Counted from the stretch's first letter, positions 23,388-35,494 are shown. The stretch is DNA of 64,000 nt from Styela clava (GCF_964204865.1 NC_135259.1:4092001-4156000); one strand, 5' to 3'. The notes: generated from the letters alone by a model not told the origin. Program-made: numbers and translations.

Positions 23388-24085
23388 TTATTGCCAAAGG
23401 CCAGCATTGGCGCAAATTTTATCTCTGCACACTTTGCAATTTCTTTTATCTGAAAAAAATATTTATTTCTTGATATTAACAATATGGAAAAACCCGAAAA
23501 AATATTGATTGATTAAGGTCATGACAAGGTATACAAATCATCTCATTAATTAAATGAAGAATTTCTCTTCAAGTTTCGAGTTGATCAGTAAATTGAGATG
23601 ATATGTTTTTTTAACAGCAAAATATGAAACATACTTCTTCTTCCTCTGGCTTTCTCACATCGTCGAGGTTTTATATAAGAACCAGTACTTGTTGTCATGC
23701 AGAAGCGGGAACATTTTGACTTTCCTATCACACTAATGCTTTTTTCACGTCGTCCTAAAACAAAATTTTATTGGAATTCATTCATAAACAAAAATTTACT
23801 TTAATATACTCATACAGTATGAAATTGCAGAGTAATATGTATCCTTAAGTGGATTTTTAGTTGGACGAAAGTAATATTCGACATTTTGAAAGAAAACTTA
23901 TTCGTTACAAAAGTTATGAATTTTCCTAATGCACATTGCTACCTTTAATCAATTATTTCTACTTAATCAAAAACGGCAATTAAAAAAAGAAACTTACTTG
24001 TGTATCTGGCATCCGAATATATAGTTGTCGCACAAATCAATATGGCAAGAAATAAAGCGAATTTCATGTTAATATTTTGACCCAT
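23388..24085 (-). CDS. Gene C: secreted six-cysteine cationic peptide precursor (3 exons)
   Basis: On the minus strand, exon 1 is 24085-23998, exon 2 is 23754-23635 and exon 3 is 23449-23388, giving 89 residues. The signal peptide (MKFALFLAILICATT) may start at either of two in-frame Met codons, 6 codons apart. Exon 2 holds GKSKCSRFCMTTSTGSYIKP then RRCEKARGRR; exon 3 holds NKRNCKVCRDKICANAGLWQ. All six cysteines are kept (C-x3-C-x13-C, C-x2-C-x4-C) with phase 1 introns. Exon 2 pairs with gene A, but exon 1 and the promoter match gene D, a sign of gene conversion. The C-terminus is two residues longer than in A. Strongly basic and probably secreted. Divergent from P2. Confidence 0.83.
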
Positions 24086-24135
24086 ACTGTTGATGGTTTG
24101 TACTCAATATGAGACTGTAGCAGACTGTTGAGACT

Positions 24136-24183
24136 TATTTATGCATGAAAGTATCCCCCATACCGAAATATTCCCCTAAAATA
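24136..24183 (-). promoter_or_regulatory. Conserved promoter block of gene C
   Basis: ATAAATA at 24142-24136 and TATTTTAGGGGAATATTTCG at 24183-24164 on the minus strand. The flanking 24050-24150 is nearly identical to 31850-31935 upstream of gene D. Confidence 0.5.
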
Positions 24184-24517
24184 TTTTATCGTATGCGACT
24201 TGAAGTGTCTATTCTTAAATTGCGCACTGTTGTCCGGCATATTTCCCCGCGGACTACAGTCTCGGGTTTGTTTGTACATGAATATTTGAACAGTAACATA
24301 AACGCAATGCTAGTGACCATGCGGATACAATGATCGGATCAAAGTGACTATAACACTATAGCAAACCGTAGACCGTCGACACAATCGCACTTGATTAGAA
24401 TATGCATAAAGTTTGAAAACAGAAATATTACCCGTTATGCCCTACAGTGGACATAAACGTAATTTCGTTCGGTTTTAATTCCATAATTTCGGAAAAAGCT
24501 CTTCCAATAGCTTACAC

Positions 24518-25174
24518 AAGGGTCGTCCAACTTGTGGCCCGACGAAAGTTTTCGAGTTGCCCGCGCTGTATTATTCGAATCTCGGTGTCTCTTACAAATC
24601 CGGGCCACTATTGAAATCTTTAATGAAAAAGTTGTTCCTCGACGTTCAAACGCGCGAAAAGTACGAAAGCCTTTTTAAGTCTCTTTGCGGACGTTATTGT
24701 TGGAGAGAAACATTTGAATTAATTTTTATCGTCTGTCATGTATTTTTCAATCTGTTTCCCTGGCTTTTTTTTTTGTGAAGAAGCTGTTTTTATGACCTCA
24801 ATATTCGACTGAACTTACTTGTAAGAGCAAGTTTTTTCACGAATATGAACCATGTCAAATGCCCCACGAGATCACTAAATTCTGATAGTCATATGAAAAG
24901 TTTGCTTCGCATTACTACATCGTTCATCGCGGCAAATATTGACAAACTTGTTGGATAAAAGCAGTGCCATACTCCACATTGAAATATCTATGTTTGGTAA
25001 AAACTTTTGACTTTACTGTATCTTCGTATTTTCATCGTTCTTATAATACTGGCGTAAGGGTTTTGTTTGTTTTTTCATTAACCTGTAGACGGTGTAGTGA
25101 AAACTATAACAAAACTACCATATTAAGTGGTCCGCACAATTATTCGTAAACTACATCAAGGTTGGACAACCCTG
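24518..25174 (+). mobile_element. hAT element relic with transposase C-terminal fragment, inserted in unit 2
   Basis: The ends are AAGGGTCGTCCAACTTGTGG at the left and GGTTGGACAACCCTG at the right, flanked by GCTTACAC (24510-24517) and GCCTACAC (25175-25182). The related sequence at about 20900 and 12570 shows the uninterrupted site. On the plus strand about 24820-24958 encodes FFTNMNHVKCPTRSLNSDSH and LLRITTSFIAANIDKLV, the same hAT dimerisation region as at 8358-8558. The element is internally deleted and inactive. It was probably inserted after the 12-kb duplication. Confidence 0.8.
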
Positions 25175-25182
25175 GCCTACAC

Positions 25183-26525
25183 ATATATTTAAATCCAATC
25201 GAAAGTCATTCTTCGACGTCAACAACGTTAGAAATACTAAATTTATCCACGCAAAATGTGTAAGAGCGGTTTATTTTATTTTTATATTCATCCTGCGTTA
25301 AATTTTAAGCACGCTTCAAGGATATTGAGCATATATTGTAATTCTAAAACTAGCCTGTACTAAATCACGCCACCTAAGAGGCGTAAGAGGAGCAAAATGA
25401 TGGCACTTAAATTCCGGTATTTCGCCATATCTCAACCCATGGTGATCTTAATAGGGTTTATGTAGTAATGCTGTAATAATATTAGTAACGTAAGTTGAAT
25501 TCGGTTATGCAAGTAAGCCTCGTTCATACGGATATTACGTCATTCTCGCTTCAGCATACCGCGCATATCGTGGGCGTAAAATAAATCCATATATGGTATA
25601 CTATTAGATAAGAGACGTTTCTCTCGCGCGGTACTCGACCAAAAATTATCCCAGAAAATCCCCCTAAATTGCCTAATTATAAATCATGCTCGTATGTTGT
25701 TGATGATGTTTATGTGGTGATGTAAGTTTCATTTTTGTTAGTTAGAAATGCTTAGATTACCATGACCATACAAACGCGACATTTGTAAAGATTTAAACTA
25801 TTTAATCACCGGAAAAGAATACATGAAACGTTGTTTATACGTACACGATGAATCTTATTTTTTATGGTATTTTTATCAAAGCTAACTCTACATATACCCA
25901 ATTTGTTACGCCAAATATATATTGGAATTCGGTAAGTTATATCAGCCAACATCAACAAACAACCCAAAATTTCCGTCGAATCAGAAAGCTTTTTATGTTA
26001 GCTTAAGAATTTAAATCACTCAATCAATTAAATATAGTTTATCATCTTTACTTTCTCGCGAACAATCTGTTCTACAAAAGTGTCGAATTGGAAAATTTTG
26101 CACATTTTCACAAAGAATTCCTCCATTCCTCGTTCGCGGAGTCATTAACCGCACGTTGGCGTGATTCTCTGACATTGTAAACTACAGTATTTTGCTTTGA
26201 CAAGATAACTTCAAAAGTTTTGACGATAAACAAAACATTTCTCCTAAACAACGAGGGATAAATAATGATACCGGTATATATATAACATGGGGCATCCTAG
26301 TCCAAACTCCCGAAGTTAGATATTTATCGTTGTTTAAATATTTATATATTGGTATAATATATTTGCTACATTTAATCTCAGCACAGTAGGAAGTTGATAG
26401 CAGAACAGGAAAGTTGTCCATGCCAATAAAGGGCGGTTTACCGTTTTAAGCCTATCAAATATAAAAAACTGAAAATGCTTTTTATTTTGCAGAATTTAAT
26501 TTTGCTATAACAAATATTCAACGAG
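25183..26525. other. Shared intergenic region between divergent genes C and P2
   Basis: It parallels 12600-14522 in unit 1, including ATAAAGGGCGGTTTACCGTTTTAAG about 100 bp before the plus gene. The frame at 26182-26421 has a counterpart at 14176-14418 on the minus strand only because the DNA is duplicated; it has no signal peptide or domain, and I do not call it. Confidence 0.5.
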
Positions 26526-27288
26526 ATGAAGCTTATGCTATTTTCTATTTTTTTCATTTTGTTATCTGATATGTTTACTCAAGCCAGACCACCAGGTGAG
26601 ACAATTTACTATACTTGAGTAAATTACAAACTTTACAAGAAATACATAGTTTTTTTGAATAGTCACAATCATGTGAACAATTGGCTGATTTTTATCAAAG
26701 TCTTCTTATTTGTTTTCAATGATTTTTTTAAATGCTATAACTAATTCATTCTTATGAATGCACTTTTCACATTCCATAAACCGTTGAAAAATATATAAAA
26801 ACAATTACAATATATTTCAGGAAATACTATTCAATTACGACAACTTAAAATAATTTGTCACCGATATTGCAGGATTGAAAACGGATTATTTTCCGGTCTC
26901 AAATGCGAGCGTAGACTAAGATATGGTAAGATACAAAATAACTTACGGTCAAAACTGACCGGCATGTAATTTTCTGAAAAAAGATATATTGTAAGCAAAT
27001 AATATTCGTTTTGATTAAAAAAGCTTTTCGACAAATCATTTTCTGTTAAAATCACATTGTGTCATTTCACTAACACAGATGAGTTAATAATTTTGAGCCT
27101 GAATATAATTTTTTTTAACTTTATTATTCGAACTCATTCCGTGATATGTGTTCCGGTTTTGATTTAGTTAATTAAACATAAATTTGTTTATTTTTCACTC
27201 ATTAACAATAAATATTATTTTAGATCGTCGATCATGTGAAATCTGTCGATTCAAATACGAGTGTGGGGGTGCAAGTATATTTGGTTGA
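26526..27288 (+). CDS. Gene P2: secreted six-cysteine peptide precursor, near-identical to P1 (3 exons)
   Basis: Exons 26526-26595, 26821-26925 and 27224-27288 join to 79 residues. Exon 2 is identical to P1 at the nucleotide level; the only protein changes are Ser to Pro at residue 23 (just after the cleavage site) and Ala to Ser next to the fourth cysteine (RRSCEICRFK). Splice sites and phases are as in P1, and introns differ by scattered substitutions and small indels. AATAAA lies at 27375-27380. The six-cysteine plan is C-x3-C-x11-C, C-x2-C-x5-C. Probably a functional recent duplicate of P1. Confidence 0.85.
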
Positions 27289-27380
27289 TCTCATATGCGG
27301 AATATACTATGCACTTATCCGATATTCAGTTATTCAATCATTCGGGAAGATTTTGAATGTTATTTTAAGCGACCAATAAA

Positions 27381-29160
27381 CTGATAACAACCGTCATTGG
27401 TCATTTTCATTGATTGAGATGAAGCACCGTTGTTATTTATACTTTTTATTTTTTATTTTGTGCATTGCTTAACGAATCCACTATTTTCAGAATCCTTTCA
27501 TTATTTTGTACATATTGACTTTATATAGTATTATATTCAATTATTTTAAATATTTTCATATTTAAATCTTAAATGAAGGCAGAAATGACAATATTAATGG
27601 TATGTTTAAGAAAGACAACAAGACGAGTTGATCGCATTGCGAACCACTACTTCTTGCCTGTCTTGCAATGTAGGTCTAATCCAATGTATATGAAAATAGT
27701 TCACCAGTTTCAGATTGCATGAAGTTGTCGACGGTTTTATTCTACCAGCAGTCAATTTTTTAAGAAAAATGTTGAAATTAATGTCATGAACGAATCATCA
27801 TATGCAGTGGCCAAAGTATGCTATATCAGGTTTGAATAGACACGGTGGCATGAAAGCAAAGCATTCATGTAGAGATGTTACGATTGTTGGACGCGAATTC
27901 ATCACAATTGAGTGAATCAAAATACTGAATACATGCATTACAACCAGAAACGTCTACTCTCTTTTAACGATATATGTGTGTAGTAATCTTCATATAAGCC
28001 ATAACAACCTGGAAGTTTCTATACATTCGAGTATCTTTTGTTTGATTATTTTTGGGCCAAGCCTTGTTTTAACTAGGTTTGTGTTTTTTCCTAAATTTAT
28101 TTCTGTATGTGTGCTGGGGGGCGGGCACATGTTATTTCCCATGTTTTAAACCTTTTCAAAGGTTTTGCTCGCCCCCCAGAATTCTCCATTTTAAATTTGT
28201 GTATAAATATGAAGTATTAGAATAAACTATTTATCTATTATTATAGAAATAAGTTCTAGAGCAGTAGTACAATTTTTTTCAATCAGAATCAGAGGGAGAA
28301 ATCCCAAGTCTTACGTTATTGACGCGTGAAAAGGGATTTCACAATTTTTTTTGCTCAAGTTTTAAATTTTCTTTCCAATTCTCAAAAAAATTTCTTCACC
28401 AAATTTTCAACGTATTCGTTGTATAATTATGTTAAATCAATATAATTGTTGCGGTAATTTCATTATTGTAAGTCCTCCGAAAATTTGACAAAGACATTTT
28501 GATACAGTAAGTTAACGATAAAAATATTGTCTGGTATTATACCATCTGCCTCTTGATTATGACGATTTACCACTTTCACGCCTCTGGCCAAGTCCTCATA
28601 TACACTGAACAATGCCGACTACTACGCGTTGTTTGGCAAGTACGAATCTATCGAAAAATATTTACGGGCAAAAAGGGATTGCTGAACTCAAAGCCGCCAC
28701 CAGACGACGTTTGCGACGTGATAAGATAGTATTTGCATATTTATCCCGGGGAGGGGAAAACAGATAGGAATTCAAACTTCAAGTTTCCATGAAATGTAAG
28801 AACTTCCAAACAACCATATTATATTAAAAATTGTTCGCCAAACTCAAATTCTCAGTAAAAGCGATTTCTGATACAATTACGACACTACTAAGCATTTAGC
28901 GATTTTATTAGACGCCGGGGTGGCTGTGAAATGCTGTTTCAACGATTTTAACTAAAACAATACGAATGTTAGTGCGGCTGTATTTAGTGCATATTATTTT
29001 TCTCATTTTTTCATCCAGCAATTTAATCAATCCTTAAACCAAGTCATGAAATGCATAACTTCGATAGTTTTATTCTTATCCGGATAAACGGAACGATCTT
29101 TGGAGCTCTTCCATAATTTAAACGCTTACATCAGGAAAACTCGCACATTTTAATGCGTTC
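27381..29160. other. 3' flank of P2, no further gene
   Basis: AT-rich. Contains a fold-back segment at 28114-28179 and sequence without a counterpart after P1. No exon with a signal peptide or cysteine pattern was seen. Confidence 0.4.
28114..28179. repeat. Inverted repeat with CTGGGGGGCG / CGCCCCCCAG arms
   Basis: CTGGGGGGCGGGC at 28114-28126 pairs with GCTCGCCCCCCAG at 28167-28179, and AACCTTTTCAAAGGTT forms an inner palindrome. This is much more GC-rich than its surroundings. Could be a hairpin-end element or part of a longer MITE; class unknown. Confidence 0.6.
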
Positions 29161-31051
29161 AAACTCTTACAACTTAGATCAGATCTATTGATGAAGTTTT
29201 TTTCGACAGTGACAGTCATTTGTGATAATATCTATGCGAGCATGCGTTTAAAATCTTTGTAGTGACTAAATCTTGGTAGCGTGATAAATTCACGTCAGAA
29301 TTTCTCTTTTTTAATCAAAACATCTGATATCCTGGGTGTCGCGGTATGAAACAGCGAATTTATTGTTATATTGACTTAAGATCTATTTTTTCATCAATTG
29401 CATTGATCCGTGACACGGTGGGTCGCTGAAAAAATACGGTGGTCACTATAACCCGCAGCCAGTGGTTTGCCATCCTTGTTCTATAAATACTAATACTTCC
29501 GTGTCGCAAATCCGCGCCAAAGACTTAGGTAGCAAATAGATCGCTATTGTGAAATTGGGAAAATATCAACTCTCAATAATACAGCGCAATACTATTTCAA
29601 AATAAAGAGGAGATTTATTTTTATATCTTCCGGAGAAGATCTGCGGGGTAATAGGACACTTTCGTTGAGTTGTAGGTAAATCCACCGCGAGCCCAATCTG
29701 ACACGTTTTGTGTTATCAAAATGCTAAAACTCACCATATCATATAATAACCAACTTCTAAATATTTATCAAAATCTTAACGTAGTATTTGGATATGTGAA
29801 GTTCAATATCAATTACCTGGGAACGAAGCTTGCAACGTCATTGTCCCATAGAATACTTTTGCACGGGAACTTACTGCTGACATCTTATTGTTTCATAAAA
29901 TAGACTTAAATTATAAAGAAATCGTAACTTTGATTTGATCACTATTAAAAAATGTTTGCAAATAATTTCAATATTCTGCTTTAAAGAATGCTTGTTCGTT
30001 ACCCGGGTTTATATTCTTGTATATAAATACACTGTATGTTGATGTCAATTCGATTGAATCGTTACGCGTCTGATAAAATACAATAAATGTTCTTCAAAGT
30101 TTGTAAGTAATCAAGTTCGTTATGAAGTATCCACGACCCTTGCAATATATATACCTACAACAAGTATACGATAAGTTCATAGAAATCTTGATGAAACGAA
30201 AGTTCCCAATTACTCTAATAATATCGATATTGAATAGGTAAAATGCGTTTGGGTATATGTTTGCTACAGCTTAGACTGACTGTGTAATATGCACAGAATT
30301 CTGGCATTTATCTAATGAAAATAAACTGTATCCAGTTATAAACTGAACTCTCAGAACTGCAGATCTCAAAGCAAGCTGTTTGTTATAAAAATAATAGTGA
30401 AACCCTTAACTGCAGAAACTCACAGATATGTTAGGTTTTTTGTTGAAACGGTGTCGAAATGTTGATGAGTGCTGAGAATTCAGAGGAATGTAGAAGTTGA
30501 CCTTCAAAGTACCTCAAATTTTGAATTATTGCAAAACACCAATTATTTGAGAAATATGTATTTACAGTCACAGAATATTACAAAATAAAGTAACAAAATA
30601 TGAGAGATATATTTCAATAAAAAATAAAATGTAGAATCTAACACTAACACAATTAGAATCTTTGATTTACAAATAAGATACATCTCGTTCAATTTGAATT
30701 TTTTATAGGCTAAAAATATACTGAAAAACAATGAATATTAAAAAAAATAGGTAACTGTATTTATAGAATCCATACCTCAACCATGTTTAATCGAGCACAT
30801 ACACACATATATATACACACATACATATATATATGTGGCTTATAAATCAAATACACATACTGACTAAAGTACTACGACGATGATTGTGTAGTAACGAGTG
30901 AATCAATGACAGTTAAGACATTTTGATACAAAGCAAAAAAAAATTCAAAATAAGATCAGACACATCGAACATCAATAATGTAAATGGAGTTTAACATTTT
31001 GAAACAAAGCACTGAACTGTACAAAAATGTATAAAGGTGCAGAACCGCTCA
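29160..31051. repeat. Duplicated noncoding flank downstream of gene D
   Basis: It parallels 17700-19720 (downstream of gene B), for example AGGAGATTTATTTTxxATCxTCCGGxGAAGATCTGxGGGGTAATAG. Contains one copy of the 60-bp segment that is expanded in the C copy. Frames at 29721-29903 and 30543-30731 are not conserved as proteins. Confidence 0.5.
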
Positions 31052-31869
31052 TTATGGCCAAAGACCTGTAATGGAGTAGATTTTATTTTCTCTGCACACT
31101 TTGCAAATTTTTTTATCTGAAAAAAGAATGAAAAAAAATTATTTAAGGATACGGCCAATATGATAGCAGGCAACAAAAATATCGAAGGTGATTTATAGCA
31201 AGTTATACAAATCATCTCATTATTTAAATGAAAAATTTCCTTTTCAAGTTTTTAGTCGATCAGTAAATTGAGATGATAAGTTTATAAAAGCGAAATATAA
31301 AACATACTTCTGATCCCTCTGGCTTTCTCACATCGTTTTATATAATAACCAGTGTTTGTTGTCATGCAGAAACGGGAACATTGCGAATTACCTTTCACAC
31401 CAATGCCCTTTCCACGTCGTCCTAAAAAAACATTTTATTGGAATTTATTAGTAAACACAAACTAACTTACTTTTATATAACTTATACAGTATTGAATTAC
31501 AGTGTAATAGGTATCCCAAAGTCGTTTAGAATGTGGAATGCAATCAAAATTGTTTTATCGAAATGTCGCAATTATCATTTTGGATTTTTTGTTGGACAAA
31601 AGTAATATTCAACATTTCAATGAAAAAACATTTTCGTAATAACAATTTTATTTTACGCATACTCATACTTTTTGTTTCAGAAATTTCCCAAACTTTATTA
31701 ATTTTCGTATGATTTTTTCTAATGCACATTGCCACCCTTTATTTCTACTTAATCAAAACGGCAATAAAAAAAGAAACTTACTTGTGTTTCCGGCATCCGA
31801 ATATATAGTTGTCGCACAAATCAATATTGCAAGAAATAAAGCGAATTTCATGTTAATATTTTGACCCAT
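31052..31869 (-). CDS. Gene D: secreted cationic peptide precursor of the six-cysteine family, sixth cysteine lost
   Basis: On the minus strand, exon 1 is 31869-31782, exon 2 is 31421-31308 and exon 3 is 31116-31052, giving 88 residues. The signal peptide region is identical to gene C apart from GNT instead of RYT at its end. Exon 2 has GNSQCSRFCMTTNTGYYIKR then CEKARGIR (C-x3-C-x11-C, two residues shorter than A and C). Exon 3 reads NKKICKVCRENKIYSITGLW: the sixth Cys codon TGC is TAC (Tyr), and one residue is inserted. That leaves five cysteines, so either one is unpaired (dimer possible) or the gene is losing function. Frames and splice sites (GTAAGT, GTATGT, TTTCAG-type) are intact. Confidence 0.78.
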
Positions 31870-31919
31870 ACTGTTGATGGTTTGTACTCAATATGAGACT
31901 GTAGCAGACTGTTGAGACT

Positions 31920-31967
31920 TATTTATGCATGAAAGTATCTCCCATACTGAAATATTCCCCTAAAGTA
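31920..31967 (-). promoter_or_regulatory. Conserved promoter block of gene D
   Basis: ATAAATA at 31926-31920 and TACTTTAGGGGAATATTTCA at 31967-31948 on the minus strand, in the same arrangement as in A and C. Confidence 0.5.
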
Positions 31968-32230
31968 TTTTATCGTAAGCGACGCGACATAAACAGTCTA
32001 TCGTTAAAACACGACACCGATGTTGTTCGGTATATTTTCACGCGGATACTGTCTCGAGGTTTTTGTACTAAGATGAGCGTGGCAATTCTTGGACCTTTAC
32101 GTAATTGCGATGCTAGTCACCATGATGATACCAAGACCGGATGAAGTGGACCGCAGACACAATCCAACTTGAGTGGTAATGGTAGTGAAATCATGCACAA
32201 AGTTTGAAAACGGAAATATTAAACCGCGAA

Positions 32231-32310
32231 CCTCGGCCTTCCGCCAAGTTATCAGTCAATGTCGGGTATGGGATTAGTAAGACAGTTGTCAAATGCATGG
32301 AATTGATGTT
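32231..32310 (-). repeat. Short dispersed repeat fragment (CTAATCCCATACCCGACAT)
   Basis: Read on the minus strand it has ACTAATCCCATACCCGACAT followed by GACTGxTAAC and a GGAxGGCCGxG block. The same order occurs on the plus strand at about 38310-38370. It marks the right edge of clear unit-2 homology. Possibly SINE-like; class unknown. Confidence 0.4.
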
Positions 32311-33419
32311 ATAAGTTTTTTGTAATGATATAGCAGATAGCTTATACAGCTCCACATATCTTGCAAACAAATTCAAGCTCCCATGTTCTAATCTAAACAA
32401 CCCTATTATATAGAAATTGACCGCCAAATTTAACGCAGTTACTGACACTCCCGAGCATTAAGCAATTTTATTAGATGCCTGGATGACTGTGAAATACTGT
32501 TTTAACAATTTAAAATAAAACAACAATAGGGAGCCATGACATGGATCATTTCGATAGTTTTTCCCTTTATTCGGGTAGGTTAATGGAACGATCATTGGAG
32601 CTCTTCCAATATATAGGTGGTAATACAAGAATACTTTATTTAAACGCTTACACAAGGAAACATTTCAATTCGTTCAACTCTTTCAACTTTGGTCAGGTCT
32701 CTTTCTGGAGTTTCTTTCGGTAGTGGTGTGGCAGTCATTTGTCACTGGATATCTATGCGATCATTCTGTTAAAATCTTCGTTCGTATCATGGGTTGTTGC
32801 CGTGAAAACAGAGTGTTTATTGTTCTATTGGATTAACTCTTTGAACCCTAAAAACCGGTATTCCGACTTTCCTGAAAACGTCTTGGACCGTCGAAGCAGG
32901 TTTCCGGCTTTGGCATTCCATATTAGTTATGCAACTTTGAAACCTCGCAATCTCGCAAACTTTATATTACTATTTAGATAAGTTTTATATTATTTGAAAG
33001 ACAGTCTAGGAAACCAAATATAATTCTAAAATGAAGATAAAATATATCGATTATCCTGCAAAAATGGGCAAAATTAGAAGCGAAAAAATGTTCTGAAAAG
33101 CTTTTTATTTGAATAACAAAAACTTCGATCTGTTCTGTTTTAACCTAATACGATATTGACACATTAGTAGGGGTTTAAAATAGCTTTCGAAGGAACCATT
33201 AAATTGAATCCATGATGCACCTGTAAAATTACAAGAGCAATCTTATTCAATGTTCTCCAATTCGTCACATGTCCGTCGCGCCAACTTGACGTAAACACGA
33301 CGTTTCTTAAATACTTCGTTACGCAGTTACGTTGCCAAGTATCAGCTCTGCGTTCCCTATGAAAAACACACATCGCTTTCCCTCACAAGTGTGTAACTTC
33401 ATTAACCTGTCCCAAGGTC

Positions 33420-33965
33420 ACGTTTAAAGCTGGTTTTATTCGAACTGATAATATGATGACTGTTCACACCATTTCCTCAGGAAAAATTTTCTTGATCCAA
33501 CTAGCTGTTCCATCAGTTGTCCAAATAAATATAGAATGTAAACGGTCTCATGGCTAGCACAGTGTGCGCCTTATGAATTTCGTCAATGTGTACAAGTTGT
33601 AGGTTATAACGTAGAAAATCTAAACCATTCGCCGCGCCATCAACTTATCGCTATTTCGATTCTTTTGCGTTGAAAAATGTAAGATATTTACCAGGTGATT
33701 TAGCGACGTCATCAAATCTTCCACGTTCTCGTTGGTCAAACTTGGGATCAACTGATCCCAAACTTGTTTATAATTTCAATGAATATCCAATAGTAAAAAG
33801 TTAGCTTCGACGTTTCCGACCGAAACCCATACCCACGCGCGATTCAAGTTTTTTGGTTTGGCCATTTAGTTACGTCCCATAATCTGATAACAAAAGTATA
33901 TACCATGGCGTTTGTTTTTCAGCAATTATTATCAGAGTTCAATCAAGATGCGTTCGAATATATAG
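33420..33965 (+). pseudogene. Possible relic of a plus-strand peptide gene: leader and first codons only
   Basis: AAAGTATATACCATGGCG (TATA-like), then GTTTGTTTTTCAG ending at 33922, then CAATTATTATCAGAGTTCAATCAAGATG with the ATG at 33948. This resembles the P1/P2 leader (TTTTGCAG, then a tract ending CAAATATTCAACaAGATG). After five codons a stop follows and the sequence switches to the repeated block GATCATTGGAGCTCxTCCAATATATA. It lies 2.1 kb from gene D in the divergent position where P1 and P2 lie from A and C. An interpretation, not a proven gene. Confidence 0.35.
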
Positions 33966-34059
33966 CTTTTAACAGCGGCCGGATCATTGGAGCTCCTCCA
34001 ATATATATATATATGTATTACCGCCGGTAATACAAAAATACTTGAAACGCTTACACCAG

Positions 34060-34800
34060 GAAAATTCTGGAGTTTCTTCCGTTAGCGGCAGTCATTTGTG
34101 AGTGGATATCTATACGAGCATGCGTTTAAAATCTTTGTAGTGGCTAAAATAGGATGTCATGAGAAATTGACATTAAAATGTCATGACTATTTACTGTTTT
34201 GTTAAATTAAAGCCTACTTTATATTAATTTTTTATCCCTGAAATTTGCATTGATCCATGACTTGGCAGGTCGCTGAAAAAACGCGATAGTCATTTTGTAA
34301 TTTACGGGTCATTGGTGCGCCATCCCTGTTCTATAAGTAATTTAAATATATTAGTTGCACTTTAAAAAACACATTCCATCGAGCATTTTATCAGACAATA
34401 TTTTATTTCAAATCAGTCTCAAATCTCTGGAAGTTCAGTATGAGCCCTGCATTTATTTGAGTTCAATGGAACTAGGCCATTCGTATGTAATTTGCCTCGG
34501 GTATTCTATACATATAGCACTCTTTTCTCTTTCTTGGTGGGTAAGTGGGCAAGCCCGAGAAACTTCACCAAAACTTTTGAGACACAAATGCGAACCAATA
34601 ACTAAGGTAGCAATTATTTAGGCACTGTGAAATTGAGATTATATCATTTCGTCAATAGCCCAGTGCAATACTCAGTCTTGCTACAAAGGAATTTATTTTC
34701 AAATCGTCCGGAGAAAAGTCAACGTGACACTTTCGTCGAGGTCAATCTAGTGCGAACTCAATCTGACACGTTTTGTGGTGTTAAAATGCTATAACCCGAC
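34060..34800. repeat. Third copy of the noncoding block seen at 17700 and 29160
   Basis: Matches 17740-18480 in order (CATTGATCCATGACTTGGCAGGTCGCTGAAAAAA and TTTTATTTCAAATCAGTCT). Suggests an older third partial unit immediately upstream of P3. Confidence 0.6.
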
Positions 34801-35494
34801 ATAACATATAAATATTTATAAAAGTCTTATTAATCTTTATAAAAATCTAAATATTTATAAAAATCTTGGCAGTGAAATTTATGGGTTTTCATTACTATGT
34901 TTAGCCGTAAATATATACTACTACGGTTTAGCTCATTACCTTATCGCCTCTACTCGTTATAATCTTTTTTTTTTAAAAACACACAATGCATTGAAATTAA
35001 ATTATTATTACAAACATAAGAAAATTGTATTTTTGATCCGATGAGTCACTTGTCTGTACAATTATTTACAAAACATTTGCAAGATGTGTATAAGTGTAAT
35101 AAGCAGCTGTTTACACACGATCTCCTCCAAGAAGAAATTGGGAGCTGCAAGGTAATTTTTACGAAGCATTGACGTATACCACAACCCCACAAAAATACAA
35201 TGATAACATTGTGATCCGCCTTAGCTCCTGAAGAAATAACAACCACAGCTTCATCGTCAACTGTATGAAGAAGCGTTAAAAGCGTAATGACCCGTACTAA
35301 GGACGATTTCTATAACCAAGTTTAATTTTTGTTTGATCGAGTTCACTTATCCATACACCAAGGACGATACGGAAACATACATTTATTATATTGAGCCTCA
35401 CAATGGCATAATAGCACCTTTCACTCGGTATCGTCTCGCACAACTGAAAATTCTTTTATGCGTGAACAGACTAAACTGAATACGTGCTGTCGAT

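Larger units (their letters stand above)
22498..32230 (+). repeat. Unit 2 of the tandem segmental duplication (genes C, P2, D)
   Basis: This directly follows unit 1 and repeats its order. Clear similarity ends near 32230 (after CATGCxxAAAGTTTGAAAAC), with patches continuing to about 34.8 kb. Differences from unit 1 include a 60-bp tandem repeat expansion (22671-22946), an hAT insertion (24518-25174), an extra fold-back segment near 28.1 kb, and absence of the 1.6-kb minisatellite. Confidence 0.7.
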
